Positions 1 to 12,000 of a DNA stretch of 64,000 nt are shown in pieces. Every line of letters starts with the position of its first letter. Position 1 is the first letter of the stretch. Below the pieces are notes generated by a model. That model was not told where the DNA came from, did no database searches, and saw nothing but the letters and a program-made list of their open reading frames with translations. This stretch comes from Calamus simplicifolius (lineage: Eukaryota; Streptophyta; Magnoliopsida; Arecales; Arecaceae): positions 1,627,668 to 1,691,667 of the forward strand of contig UESW01003829.1 in assembly GCA_900491605.1 (NCBI GenBank), read 5' to 3'. Both the position numbers and the translations under genes were made by a program.

Positions 1-1168
1 ATCATCAAGAATAATCTTCAACCACAACAACTCGCATATTCCCATTGCCATTGACCTAAACTCAGACTCTGTACTTGATCTTGCCACCACGCTTTGTTTC
101 TTGCTTCTCCACGTTACAAGATTCCCTCCTAAGAGAGTACAATAGCCCAAAGTTGACCCCCTATCATCCAACGATCCTGCATAATCTGCATCAGTATAGG
201 CTTCCAATGTCATGCTTTCTCCTTTCTTGAACAAAATACCTCTTTCGGGATTGCCCTTCAAGTATTGCAAGATTCTGTGGACGGTCTTGAGATGCGTTTC
301 TTTAGGATTGTGCATAAATCTACTAACAATACTCACAGCAAATGCAATGTCTGGTCTCGTATGTGTCAAATAGATTAGCCTCCCAACAAGCCTCTGATAA
401 GAACTTCTATCCACTATAGGATCATCAGGAGCATCACATAGTCCATGATTGAACTCAATGGACGTATCAATTGGCTTACACCCTAACTTCCCCGTTTCTT
501 TTAGCAAATCAAGCACATACTTCTGTTGAGAAATAAAGATCCCTTGTTTTGAATGAGCCACTTCAATACCTAGGAAGTATTTCAACCTCCCAAGTTCCTT
601 GATGTCAAATTCTTTCAAAATATGTTTTAAATTTTGTATCTCTCCTGTATCATTGCCCATCACTATCATATCATCTACATACACCAATAAAACTGTAACT
701 CCTCCTGAATCAGATTGTCTTACAAATAAAGTGTGGTCGCTTGGCTCTGTTTGTATCCCAAGGCAATCATCACCTTGGTGAGTCTTCCAAACTAAGCTCT
801 TGGTGATTTTTTGAGTCCGTAGAGGGCTTTCTTCAGCTTACATACCATTCCTTCTTTAGATTCAAATCCAAGAGGAACTTCCATATAAATCTGTTCTTCT
901 AGGTCACCGTGGAGAAATGCATTTTTAACATCAAACTGTTGTAAATTCCACCCAAAATTGGCAGCTAATGACAAAGAACTCATACTGTATTCATCTTTGC
1001 CATCGGAGCAAGTGTCTCTAGATAATCAATACCGTAGGTTTGAGTGTACCCCTTGGCGACCAACCTTGCCTTGTATCTCTCTATAGAACCGTCAGACTTG
1101 TACTTCACAGTAAACATCCATCTACATCTACATCCAACCGGTTTGATTTCTCTTGGCAATTTGATCAA
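1..1168 (-). pseudogene. copia reverse transcriptase / RNase H region
   Basis: Translation in shifting minus frames shows RT landmarks: QFDVKNAFLHGDLEEQIYM with the first catalytic Asp near 920, LYGLKKSPRA near 800, and the catalytic box VYVDDMIVMG near 660-685. After these come LGRLKYFLGIEVA, YQRLVGRLIYLTHTRPDIAF near 330-400 and the RNase H DADYAGS motif near 180-200. These are the classic copia RT-RNase H signatures. The reading frame changes near 980 and again near 790, so the polyprotein is interrupted although the YVDD box is preserved. The region continues past the left edge, so its C-terminal end cannot be judged. Confidence 0.92.
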
Positions 1169-1595
1169 CTCTCATGTTTTGTTCTTTACAAGAGCTTCCA
1201 TCTTCACTTTCATGGCATCCTCCCACTTCTTATCTCCTAATGCCTCAGATAGATTTCTTGGAATGGGTATTGTATGGAGGTTGCTTAAGAAAGCTCTATG
1301 GCTTTCGGATAGGTTTTGGTAGGTCATGAATAGGTATAGAGGATGTTTAGTGCAGGCTCTGGTTCCTTTCCTAAGTGCAATTGGTAGGTTGGCATCACTT
1401 GGTTTTTCATGCTCGTCTATGGGTTCATTAAGCTCAGCTGATGTGTGACATTTTTGGTGGATATGGGAATGATTTCAGATATCTCATCAGCAACACGAAT
1501 AGGACATTGTACATGTGCCGTTGGAGAGACTGGAATTTTCTTCCTAGAATAGACATGTAGTGGTTGAATATTGTCTAGTTTCTCCTTATCTTTCA

Positions 1596-2219
1596 TCACT
1601 TCACACGACTTGGGTGACGCAACCAATGGTATGACAGGGATGGATTGAACTGGTGATGTAGGAGTGGGTTCAACAGACGCTGAAACAGGTTCAGATATGA
1701 TAGACATCGGGACAGGCTTGGATGGAGATTCGAGAAAATTAGGTTGATTGTGAAAATCAAGAAGAAATAGGTCCTTTGCTCTATCTTCACTGAAGTTCTC
1801 CTCCTGAATATATGAGTGTTTGAAAAAAAATCATTTTCGACAAAAGTAACATCAGCAGAAACAAAGAATTTTTTAGTCGGTAGATGAAAACACTTATATC
1901 CCTTTTGTGTGGAAGAATACCCAATAAAAATGTACCTAAGAGCACGTGGATCAAGTTTTCCCCTATTCTGAGAATGGACATGAACAAAGACAACACTTCC
2001 AAAACTTTTAGGAATAAGATTATTTGAAGCATTGAAATTGAAAAAAAAAATTGTGAGAATTTCAATTGGACTTTTGAAGTCAAGAACCCGAGTTGGAAGT
2101 CTATTAATAAGATGTCTGGCGGTTAGAACGGCTTCCCCCCAATATTGTTTAGAAACATTTTTGTAAAACAACAAAACTCTTGTGATATCTAGAAGATGGC
2201 CATTTTTACGTTCGGCCAC
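1596..2219 (-). pseudogene. copia integrase core, C-terminal half
   Basis: The minus frame begins with MAERKNGHLLDITRVLLF and continues with YWGEAVLTARHLINRLPTR. This is the segment around the third catalytic residue of a copia integrase (the family motif is xERKNRH), followed by the conserved W-x-E-A-V and N-R-x-P motifs. The 'GYSSTQKGYKCF' stretch that normally follows is also present. Downstream the frame degenerates into a Ser/Pro-rich linker (about 1417-1710) before RT. The first half of the core, with two of the three acidic residues, lies in degenerate sequence between 2220 and 2430, so the enzyme is interrupted. Confidence 0.88.
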
Positions 2220-2428
2220 TCCGTTCTGTTGTGGTGTACTAACACAAGAGGACTCATGTATGATCCCTTCTTTTTAAAAAAATGGAGAGAGAATTTGATT
2301 GAAATAATCTCTGGCATTATCAGAATGAAACCGCTTTATTCTCACATCAAACTGTGTCTTGATCATGTTGTAAAAATTGGGAAAAACAGTGCCAACATCA
2401 GATTTATTTTTTAAAAGATAAATCCATA

Positions 2429-3112
2429 TTACTCGAGTACATTCATCAATGAACGAAACAAACCACTTAGCACTAAAAATATTTGGAATAGTAGAAGGAC
2501 CCCAAATATCACTATGAATAAGAGAAAAGGATTAAAGGTTTTTGTATTGCTTATTGAAAAAGACGCACGTTTGTGTTTGGCAAGTTCACAATCATCACAA
2601 TGAAACGACTCAAAATCAGACCCTTTGAATAATGAAGGAAACATTAACTTAAGAACCTTAAAAGATGGATGACCCAAACGACGATGATAAAGCCAAATTT
2701 TATTTTTATTTGACATAACTGACTCAGAAAGAAATGATGTAGGTAAAGGATCCTCAACTCTAGTTCTTCCACTTTGATTTTCCAGGTAGTAAAGACCGTC
2801 CCTCTCACTAGCATGTCCAATCGTCCTCCTCGTATCCTGCTCCTGAAACACACAATGTGAAGGAAAAAATGTTACACTGCAATTGTAATCTTTGGTAAGC
2901 TTTGGAATAGAAACCAGATTTGCAAACAATTTTGAAACATGGAGAACATTTTTTAAAGTGAGAGAATCGCTTATATAAATGTCTCCTTGACCGGCTACAG
3001 TGGTAATGGACCCATCAGCTATAGTTATTTTTTTATGGCTAGAACACGGTGTATAGGAAGAAAAATACTTGGAAGAATAGGTCATGTGGTTGGTGGCTCC
3101 AGAATCTATCAC
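2429..3112 (-). pseudogene. copia protease and GAG-pre-integrase region
   Basis: The frame opens with MIDSGATNHMTY, the Asp-Ser-Gly active-site motif of copia aspartic protease. Around residues 140-170 it has the integrase zinc-binding pattern: WLYHRRLGHPSF followed by CDDCELAKHKR, i.e. an HH-CC arrangement. It overlaps the gag frame end by a few bases, consistent with one original polyprotein and a frameshift at the boundary. The C-terminal part (after 'FLLFIVIFGVLLL') is out of frame relative to the expected catalytic core. Confidence 0.9.
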
Positions 3113-4210
3113 CCATATCTTTGAAAAAATTTCTCTGAGACATTAGCAACATAAAAGAAAGAAGAGATACCTGTAAACGCCAGTGAACAAGTACCTGCTG
3201 AGGAAGGTTTCTCAAGGGTGCCCAAAAAAGTCTTCAGTTTTTCAATCTCCTCCTTGTTGAATTCAGAGGTAGAACTTTGTGAACTTCCTTCATTTGATTG
3301 AGTGCTTGCAACATGTGCTTGACTTCTATCATTTGCACTTCGATTGGGCCTGCCATGGAGTTTCCAGCATTGTTCCTTGGTGTGGTGATGTTTTTTGCAG
3401 TACGTGCAAAATAAAGAATCCCGATTGATAGGCTTGGACGGATTTGCTTGGACGATAGGTTGTGCTGGGCTGGATTCCTTCAATCCGGTTGATTTGGTCA
3501 CAAGGGCAGATCCCTCTCCTGCATGGGTCTCAAGCATAACACTTCGTCGTCCCTCTTCTGTTCGTATGATCACAATTGTCTCATTCAAAGAAGGCAGGTC
3601 TTCTTTTCCCAAGATCTGTATTCTGACGGCATCGAACTCGACATTAAGTCCTACAAGAAGGTCATAGATGCGATCCTTCTCTACGAATCATTTCAGAGTT
3701 ACAGAATCTGGACCACGGCTCATTTGAATACATTGATAATGGTCCAACTCTTGCCATAAGCCTTGCAAGAAACTCGAATATTCTGTGACAGTTCGAGTCC
3801 CTTGTTTGGTTGATGAAATTTGCCTTAATTTCATAGATTTGGGCAGCGTCATTTACCTTGGAGTATGTTTGTCGGATAGCATCCCAAATCTCCTTGGCGG
3901 ATCCGAGAAACATACAAGTATCACTAATCTCTGGTAGCATCGAATTCCATAACCACGATATCACCATTGAACCCTGTTCATCCCATGCTGCGAATTTGGG
4001 ATCATCCTTTGAAGGACCTGTGCCCAATAGATGACTTGATTTCCCTCTGCCCTTCAAAAATGTGCGGACCAGTTGTGACCACTTCAAATAATTTCTTCCG
4101 TTTAATCGATATGCAGCTTGAATGTTCTGCAGATCTCCGGTTGAAGTGGCAGCAGTATTCTCAGTTGCAGGAGCATCTAAGACAGGGCTGGTTGCAGTGG
4201 TCTCTGACAT
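3109..4210 (-). pseudogene. copia gag (UBN2-type) with CCHC knuckle, frameshifted
   Basis: Two minus-strand frames, 3662-4210 and 3109-3612, form one gag. The N-terminal frame starts MSETTATSPVLDAP and has LNGRNYLKWSQLVRTFLKG and AKEIWDAIRQTYS, typical of copia gag. The second frame carries the zinc knuckle CTYCKKHHHTKEQCWKLHG (Cys-x2-Cys-x4-His-x4-Cys). The frame is lost around 3660-3790, so gag is broken. The ATG at 4208-4210 lies about 140 bp downstream of the primer binding site, a normal leader length. Confidence 0.9.
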
Positions 4211-4347
4211 ATTTGTTTGAAAGGAAGAAGAAGAAATAGGGATAGTAGAATTTGGTTGATGAAACGAAGATTATCAATGGTGAACAGAGATGAATGAATC
4301 GGCCAGAGAAAAGAAGAATTTTTTGATATTCTTAGGAAAGAGCCAAA

Positions 4348-4360
4348 GGCTCTGATACCA
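4348..4360 (-). other. copia primer binding site
   Basis: On the minus strand this reads TGGTATCAGAGCC, the classic plant LTR-element site complementary to the 3' end of initiator methionine tRNA. It sits a few bases after the LTR terminus ending TTTTCA. This fixes the minus-strand orientation and the LTR boundary. Confidence 0.92.
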
Positions 4361-4363
4361 TAT

Positions 4364-4665
4364 TGAAAACTAATTGGGAGAAAAATAATTCTCTCTTGTA
4401 TATATAATAGGTTACAATCGGCCATTATATACATGGTGCTGCTGCCTAAAAGCAGTAATAAAATCTCTACAAAATAGGAAACTACCCAACTATAATCCCA
4501 AGAATCAGGAAATTATACCAAATAGGAAACTACCCAACCGTAATCCCAAGAATCAGAAAATTATACCAAATAGGAAACAACCCAACTGTAATCCTAAGAA
4601 TCAGGAAATTATACCAAATCTTCTATAATCACATAACTTTCTTAATAAAGCTTCATAATTCAACA
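4364..4665 (-). repeat. 5' LTR of the copia element
   Basis: About 302 bp on the minus strand, starting TGTTGAATTATG and ending TTAGTTTTCA, i.e. TG...CA termini, directly before the primer binding site. No second LTR is in the window for comparison. It contains a 48-bp sequence repeated three times (4472-4615). Confidence 0.82.
4472..4615. repeat. three 48-bp tandem units inside the copia LTR
   Basis: Units begin at 4472, 4520 and 4568. Each starts AAATAGGAAAC and ends AAATTATACC, with only a few substitutions between copies. They lie in the 5' half (U3 side) of the minus-strand LTR, where amplified enhancer-like repeats are common; function is inference. Confidence 0.85.
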
Positions 4666-7200
4666 TTTATTAATTTATTCCATCTTTGACGAGTCATCGA
4701 TGAGATCACTATATTAACATTAATCCGCAAGAACATCTGAATCACCAGATTTATCAGAATCACCACGGAGTGAAAAAGGGCCGTGACTGACGCCCAGTCG
4801 CCCACCGTCCCTTCGTTGCCTTCTCCCAAAACCCATCTTCCCTCCGCGGCGTGAGTGCGTGACTCTCGTCCCTCCCTCCGTGTCCCCAAAACCGATCTTC
4901 CCTTTGCGGCGTGACTCTCGTCCCTATGAACAGCGAGAGGATAGGGCTCATCTCTAAGCGGTAACGGGTAAGCCCAATCTCCATAAAAATAATGATAATC
5001 TTTGCCCTATCTCTAACAGTGAGAGCTCCTTTGAATTTTTAGTTAAGAAAATATTTTATTTTAATTTAAAAATTATTTTTTTAATTTTTATACAGAAATT
5101 CGAGTCGAGCTCGAGTACATCGAGTATTTCATCGAGCTCGAGCTCGAGCTCGAAATAAAAAACTTGATCGAGCTCGAGTCGAGTTTCGAGCTTCAAATTC
5201 TAGAATCGAGTCGAGCTCGAGCTTGGCACTGTATTGACTCGACTCGGCTCGATTACACCCCTAGTCCAGTGTGAGAAACTATGCTTCATATATAAACAAG
5301 GTCTTGTAAGGCATGATGTTCATGAATTGTCCATGGTTGAATTCAAAGTCCATAAAATTGCTTCAAAGACCAATACATTATCAATTCAGTATGATATGTT
5401 TGGTACGATATGTTACGATATGTATTCTGTACCAAGATAAGATATCATACTTTTTCTCTCCCAACAAAAGTACTACTCAAAACCAAGTGGTATGAGTTGG
5501 CATTGAGCGATATGAGATGGTTCCACTCAGTTCGGACTAGTTCAGCTCACCCAAGCTTTGCTAAACCTTCTCGAACCGATCAATTTGGGGGGCATTTCGA
5601 ACCATACTAGTGAGAACCTAATTCGAGTCAGTTCGCAAGTGTTGAGTTTGGATGGTCACAAGTTCTGATTCCAAATCTAGTTTGACCCATTTGATAAATA
5701 TAAAAAGGCCTCTCTCTTGTTTTGAGTTCACCCATCTCTCTTTCACATGACATCTCTCTCATGTGAACGAAACCCTAATCCTCTTCTCTTGATGCTCGCC
5801 AATAGCCCTCTTTACCCATCGCAACCCTCAGGTCACTGCCTTCTTTATGAATCGCCCATCTCTTCGCCAATTGCCCATTGCCAAATCCGTAACCTTGATC
5901 CTCTTTGAAACTGCAAATTAGAAAGAGAGATAGAGAGAGAGAGAGAAGTTATGTCTCTCCTCACTCTCCCTCTCTTCTGCTTCCTTTCTTTGCTCTCTCT
6001 TTATCTTTCTTGTTGTCATCACCTTTCCTTGGTTCACCATGATTCGGTACAGTACATATCAATATTGTACGAAACCAGTCACCAGCCAGCACGGGCTGTT
6101 GGTATGGTTTAGTGGACCTTAGCTCGTACCAAATCGAATATTGACATGATACCAATATCTTATTGGTACAATATAATCTGTATGGATTGGTGCAATAGAA
6201 CTTGGTTGAATTAATTATGAAACCCTCATAATGCAAGCATATTTTCTCACCATAACATGGATGATGGATATCATCAAGTGTTATATGAGATTTTCAGTCG
6301 CATATCAACTAGGGATTTTTTTTCAGTATCAGTTTGTCTTTCTAGTTTTTCCTGACCTAGAAAATCTGCTCTTTTGCTTTATATGGTCAATTGAACAAGG
6401 TTTAGTTATTGTTGAACCACATGAATAAAAGCTTATGGACTTATTTCCCTTATTCATTACATCCATCATCTTAAATTTTGTCATTATTTGTCATTTGGAG
6501 GCCATGATATCATCTGAATGTATTTTATATGTAGCATGTAATTTTATCTTCACTCAACAAAAAACCTGTCAAGGTGCAACTGTGGAAACTGTTGATGTAT
6601 TAAATAGCGTTGAGCTCATGTGCTCTAGAAATTGCATTGCAATCTCATGCCCTTTTCTGTTACCTTATCAACTACTAATGATTTTCTGGTTGTTATCCTA
6701 TTTATTTCAGTCACCTGTATATGATTGGGTATCATCATTTGATATGCTAAATTATCTGGAAGGCCTGTCTAATCTTGATTTGATACCATTGTATATCTTG
6801 GAACTTTAATCTTTATACCATATCAGATAACCGAAGCATAATTATTCTAGGCCTGCAGATGTATCTCATCAGAATGACACCGTGCTAACTGTATATGTAC
6901 CTAATCATGTAGATCTGCAATGCTTTGATGTTTTTGTAAATGATTTACAAAATTTTGATGTTTTTTGTAAAGTGATTTACTATTTTGACAGAAGGACCCC
7001 AGAGAGGTACGTGCATACATAACATGTAACATCATGGTGGTGATGTCTAATGAAAGTCTGGTTGTTATGTAAATCTGGTTCCTTCTCTTGGACTATTTTT
7101 TAGATTGTCTAAATAACACCCCCTTTTTGTGCTATAACTGAAGCTTTTTGTTTGATGTTGCCACTGGTAAAATGTTATTTCATGTTAAATGTTGATCCAG
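4666..7200. other. non-coding stretch between the copia LTR and the first recognisable FIGL1 exon
   Basis: I see no supported gene. 4780-4925 is C/T-rich with an imperfect duplication around 'CCCAAAACC(C/G)ATCTTCCCT'. About 5095-5265 is low-complexity GAGCTCGAG/TCGAG sequence ending in a TTACACCCCTAG-type end that resembles a hAT-MITE terminus. About 6040-6190 is a GTAC-rich inverted-repeat-like stretch. The rest is AT-rich. On the gene model this would be intron. Confidence 0.55.
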
Positions 7201-8963
7201 GTGCAACCAATAAGCCACAGGAGTTGGATGATGCTGTTTTAAGGAGATTGGTGAGTTTCACATTTTTTATGCTTACAATATATTGTGTTGAACTAATACT
7301 TTCCAAGGAGATAGGCATGTCATCTGAGAAGTTCTTCTACAAGAAGGAACTGTCAAAAAAATGCTTGTAGGAGAAGTAGACAACTTAACTTCTAGCTTCT
7401 TTGTTGTAAGAACTTTTTAGAAGCAACACTAAACATGCCCCAAGTGATTTGACTAATGAGAGGAAACTTCCCACACCAATGATTCCAATATATAAGAAGA
7501 TTGTACCCACTCAAGGGCTTAATCTAAATCCTGATTTTTATATGCAATGGATGCTAGATACAAAAAAAAAAAAGTACTATTTCAATTTTTAACTGAAGTC
7601 TACCCATTAAAAAGTTTAAAGTTAAAATAACACTTTGAAAATTCAAAAGAAATTTATTGGTAAGAATATATAGAAATCTGAGAAGCAATAGAGAAATAAA
7701 TATGATTAATAATCTTGTCCTATGCATGGATGCTTTTATCATCTGATTGCTTTATTATTAATTTAATTCAAGTGTCTCACCACCATTATGATTTACTTTC
7801 TTCCTTATTTTAAATTCTTTACTAAGTAACAAGCCTTCAAGAATCCAACAACCTAAATCTATCCTGCAAATCATCTCAAACAACTATGACATCTCATGAT
7901 TTTTTCCCCCTTATCTTCAGAAAAAACATATAGAAGCAATACTTGCTCGATGTTACAAAACTGTCAACTAACTTATTGAGCTTCTGGTGATGAATAATAT
8001 AATAAATGTTGGCCATCTGCCTTCAATGAAATTGTTATCATTTACCCTTGTTTCTCAAATGGCTCCAAAATTGCAGGACATGGTAGGGATGCTTGTATAT
8101 ACGTATGGATATATACATATACATCACGTTTATAAGTACATATAATACATGTGTGAAATAAAATAGAGTACTATAGTAATAATAGGCCTGGACTTTTTAA
8201 TGAGAAAGATGCGCTGACCAAGCATAAATACATATTATCCACATGTGAAAATAAAATAAGGCAGTATAGTAATAATAGGCCAGGACTTTTTCATGAGAAA
8301 GATGAGCTGACCAACCATAATCATTGTAATTATTGACACAGAAGGAAGACAAAATTGCAACATTAAATTGATTGAGATTGGATAGGCTTGACCTTTCACT
8401 GTGCACTTTAGGTGTTATTGATGTTAGCATAAGATGTCTGAAAAGGTACAGGATATCAATGATCCATAGGAATATTGTAGGAAGGTTTGTCACAACTGTA
8501 ATTAAGCAAGCTGAGGGTCCAGTTTCTTTTTCTTTTTCTCCTTTAAGTTGGTCACATATGCAAATGAGTTTCAACTAATTCATCCATATTGTTGCTGTTT
8601 GCTTATGGTGACCATAAGATGATGGTCTCTTTTTCTGAGTCCCGACTCTACAAGAACACTTGGATGTCACCAATATTGTCGTTACATGTCATCACAGAAA
8701 GGCAGTAGGGCACTATGGTCACACAGGTGGGTCTTGTACCAGTACAAAATCGAATTATTCTTTTTTCAAGTAGTGGTCACTTTTCATGAACATGAATCCA
8801 GCCAAAGGAATGCAAGAATGGAAATAAATGGAAAGCAAAGCCAATACACTTACAAGCTATAAGAATATATTAGGGAGGGTTTTTGTGATAACTAGAGTGG
8901 TAGTTGGAGTCATTTAGCTTACATTATCCAAGCTAAGTGACCATGTAAAGTTAGGTTGGTATA

Positions 8964-9003
<40 letters not shown>

Positions 9004-12000
9004 CATGTCTGTATATTGGTATAGGATTGTTGAACAGGAGATGATTTATTTTGGGTATATTGTCATATGTGACATTGAAGTGGTTGGGAACCATAAAGAG
9101 GCAATGTTTGCATTAAACTTCAGTATGATTCTCCAGACTTGAAAGTCCTTAAAGTTAAACTATGACTGAGACCACATTTTTTGCATCCATTGATTTTGAC
9201 TGTTGATATTTTCTTGAAGCAAGTTAACTTTAGAAATGAATTCCCATGGAAAATTGCCATCAAACTCTCGTATTTTGGAACTCGACAATATTTGATTGCC
9301 ACATCCTTACACTTTGGCAATAGTTTAGAATCTTTGCTAGTCAGAATACAAAAATATTCAGTGAGTTGCTGCTTTTCAATATAGGGATTTTTTACATTTA
9401 AGCAATTACCTAAGATACTCATTTGCTACAGCAACTACAATAAGAACAACAATAAATTAAGCCTTAATCCTAAACTAGTTGGAGTCAACTATAATCCTTT
9501 TTCTCCATTTAGTTCGGTTTTAAATTATATTTTTTTGTAAGATACAAATATTTTAAGTCTTTTTTTATTTTCTGGCATATAATTTTTGGTTTACCTTTAT
9601 CTTTTTTTTTCTACATGTATTAAGTCATTCCTTCTCACAGATTCATTTCTAAGTCTATGTTGCATATATTCAAACCATTTAGTCATCTTTTCCTTAATAT
9701 GTCCTCGATTGAAGCTACTTTTGTCTTTTTAATGGCTTCATTTCTTATTTTATCTTTTTTTTATATTACTACACATCAATTTCAACATTCACATTTTTGC
9801 CACATTCATCTCATGTACATGTATTTTTCTAACTGCCCAATATTCCATATCATAAAGCATAGCTGGTCTTATGTCTGTCCTATAAAATTTTTTCTTCAAC
9901 ATGGCAGGTATTATACGATCACATAATATTTCATTTGCACTTCTTCATTTCATCTAACCTATTTTAATCCTATAGATAACATCATCCTCAATCTCTCTTT
10001 TCCTATAAATAATCGATCCTAATTATTGAAAATGATAGGAACTTTATAGTCCTCAATTTTTACTTCATGTTCATTTTTATTTCCAATTATACTAAAATTG
10101 CATTTTACGTATTCTTTCGTTGTCCTACTTGACCTAAAATCTTTAGATTCCAATGCATTTCTCTATAATTCTCCTTTTCAATATTCAAAGGTTATCTACT
10201 TGGATTCAACATGTCAAACTTAAGAATTAAGCATTAGGTTAAAACAAGAGGTAATGTTCCCATAAGAGAATGTAATATCGCATTAAAAAAAAGATAGCAT
10301 ATTGTGTGGTGTGATGGCTTAAAAAAAGTAATGACAAGCGAGCAAGACACTATATTAGGTATGATGTGCATGAAGAACCATCATATTCGATTCATTTGCA
10401 AATTATTATCTCTTTTCACAAATTTTCCTTGGCAATATCATGCAAAAAGTCATGTGATTGTAAAAATAAATAAATAAAAACCCTAAAAAAACTGACTAGA
10501 CATGTATGCAGTACAGTATAACAAAAGCTACCTTATCATCTCTTAAGTAGGGTTTTTATTCAATTTTGAGGAAATTTTAATAATCATGAAAGATTTGAGT
10601 CAGCCTGTTGCATTTATCAGATCTTTATATTTTGTGAAGCTCTTTTACTGTTTAGAATTTTAGTTTGCAATTTTTTCATGTCACAAACTTAGAGTTTATG
10701 CTTATATATTTAAATCTAAGGGGTACTCTTTATTTCTTTGATTTGTTGCATTAAAGTTTTGCCTTCTGTTCTCCAATTTTTGGACCCTTTTATGCACTCT
10801 GTCCATTTGTTTATTCTTCTTTTTTTTTGGCTATCAATAAAATTGCTTCCCCAGACTAATTTACTGACACAGAAATCTCACTCTAGTAAACTACTTCTTG
10901 GATGTTGAATTTCCTATTGCCTCTCTGGTAACCTGTGGAATGTTATATGAAACTAGAGTAACAGGAAGCACCATATTAGTTGGGATTTATGAGCTGCGCT
11001 AGCCCGTTCTTGTTTCTTTTTTCAGGCATCTCCATCAATTGGCATAATTTTATTAGTAAATGTTACTTATTATTTTTTACATTATATGAAACCTTGAACC
11101 AGGTGAAGAGAATATATATCCCATTACCAGATGAAAATGTTAGGAGGCTCCTTCTAAGAAGTCAGCTTAAGGGTCGAGCATTTTCATTGCCCAGTAAGTG
11201 CACTTATTTTGATTTGCACCTTCTATAATAAATGTCATTGCTATCAGAAATAAAATTTCATTTGCCTAGAGCAAATATTTCAAAGATTAGCATCTCGCGC
11301 TATTTTGATGTCATGAGACTATGATCAAGATGACTAAGCTTTTCCAAATTTGTGTTGAGTTATTTTGACAGCTATCAGACTAACCCAAATTCTTGTGACC
11401 CAGGGATGAATAGAGAATGTTTATCTACTTCATAATCATAGCACTTGTTTTCAGGAAATACTTATTTTAGACATTTAATGACATAATTAACAAGTGCTAT
11501 AGATTGTCGGTCTAGGGGGAAGAAGATGGACCAGTTGTTCTTATCTATTTTCCTTCTCTTCTCCCTTAGCATCCAGTTAGGCGCATCAAGGATACATGGA
11601 GAGATTTGACAAGCTAGAAGAGATCCACTATTGGCTCAAGCTTAGTGAAATGATAGACTGGCTTGTGATTGAGCTAGTCTAACGCATGGGTGTGCCTCTG
11701 ATATGAACTAGAAATAAGGAAGATGGATAAGCTAGGAGTTCTGCTCCCTTAATATCCAAAGTTCATGAGGACAATTGTCATTGATCGGAAAATAAGCGGG
11801 AAGGGCTAGATTGATAGAAGCTAAGTTACATCTACTCATATGGTAAATATAAGATAAAATTTAATTGATTGATTCATCCAAGGATCCTTTTACATAGTAT
11901 TTATACAATTAGATTGTAACTGCACCCTAACTACTTAGAGCATGTGCAAGGTTTCACACAGAACATGTACCTCATTTTGGCTTCATCTCCATGGCATGGC

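Larger units (their letters stand above)
1..4665 (-). mobile_element. Ty1/copia LTR retrotransposon, truncated by the window edge
   Basis: Reading the minus strand from 4665 downwards gives the order 5' LTR, primer binding site, gag with zinc knuckle, protease, integrase, reverse transcriptase and RNase H. Integrase before RT is the defining Ty1/copia order. The 3' LTR is not seen; the element runs off position 1 while still inside RNase H. The coding region is broken by several frameshifts, so this copy is not autonomous. It lies antisense and upstream of the FIGL1-like exons, and since those exons lack their 5' partners it may sit inside an intron of that gene (inference). Confidence 0.93.

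Noticed and set aside
1040..1322. Plus-strand ORFs over the copia RT
   Set aside because: Antisense shadows of the minus-strand RT coding sequence.
6435..6809. 124-codon plus-strand ORF tested as a missing FIGL1 exon
   Set aside because: Hydrophobic, composition-driven and without Walker A/B or other AAA motifs.
6992..7006. Possible 15-base mini-exon between CAG and GTACGT
   Set aside because: The encoded residues do not match the AAA segment expected before GATN.
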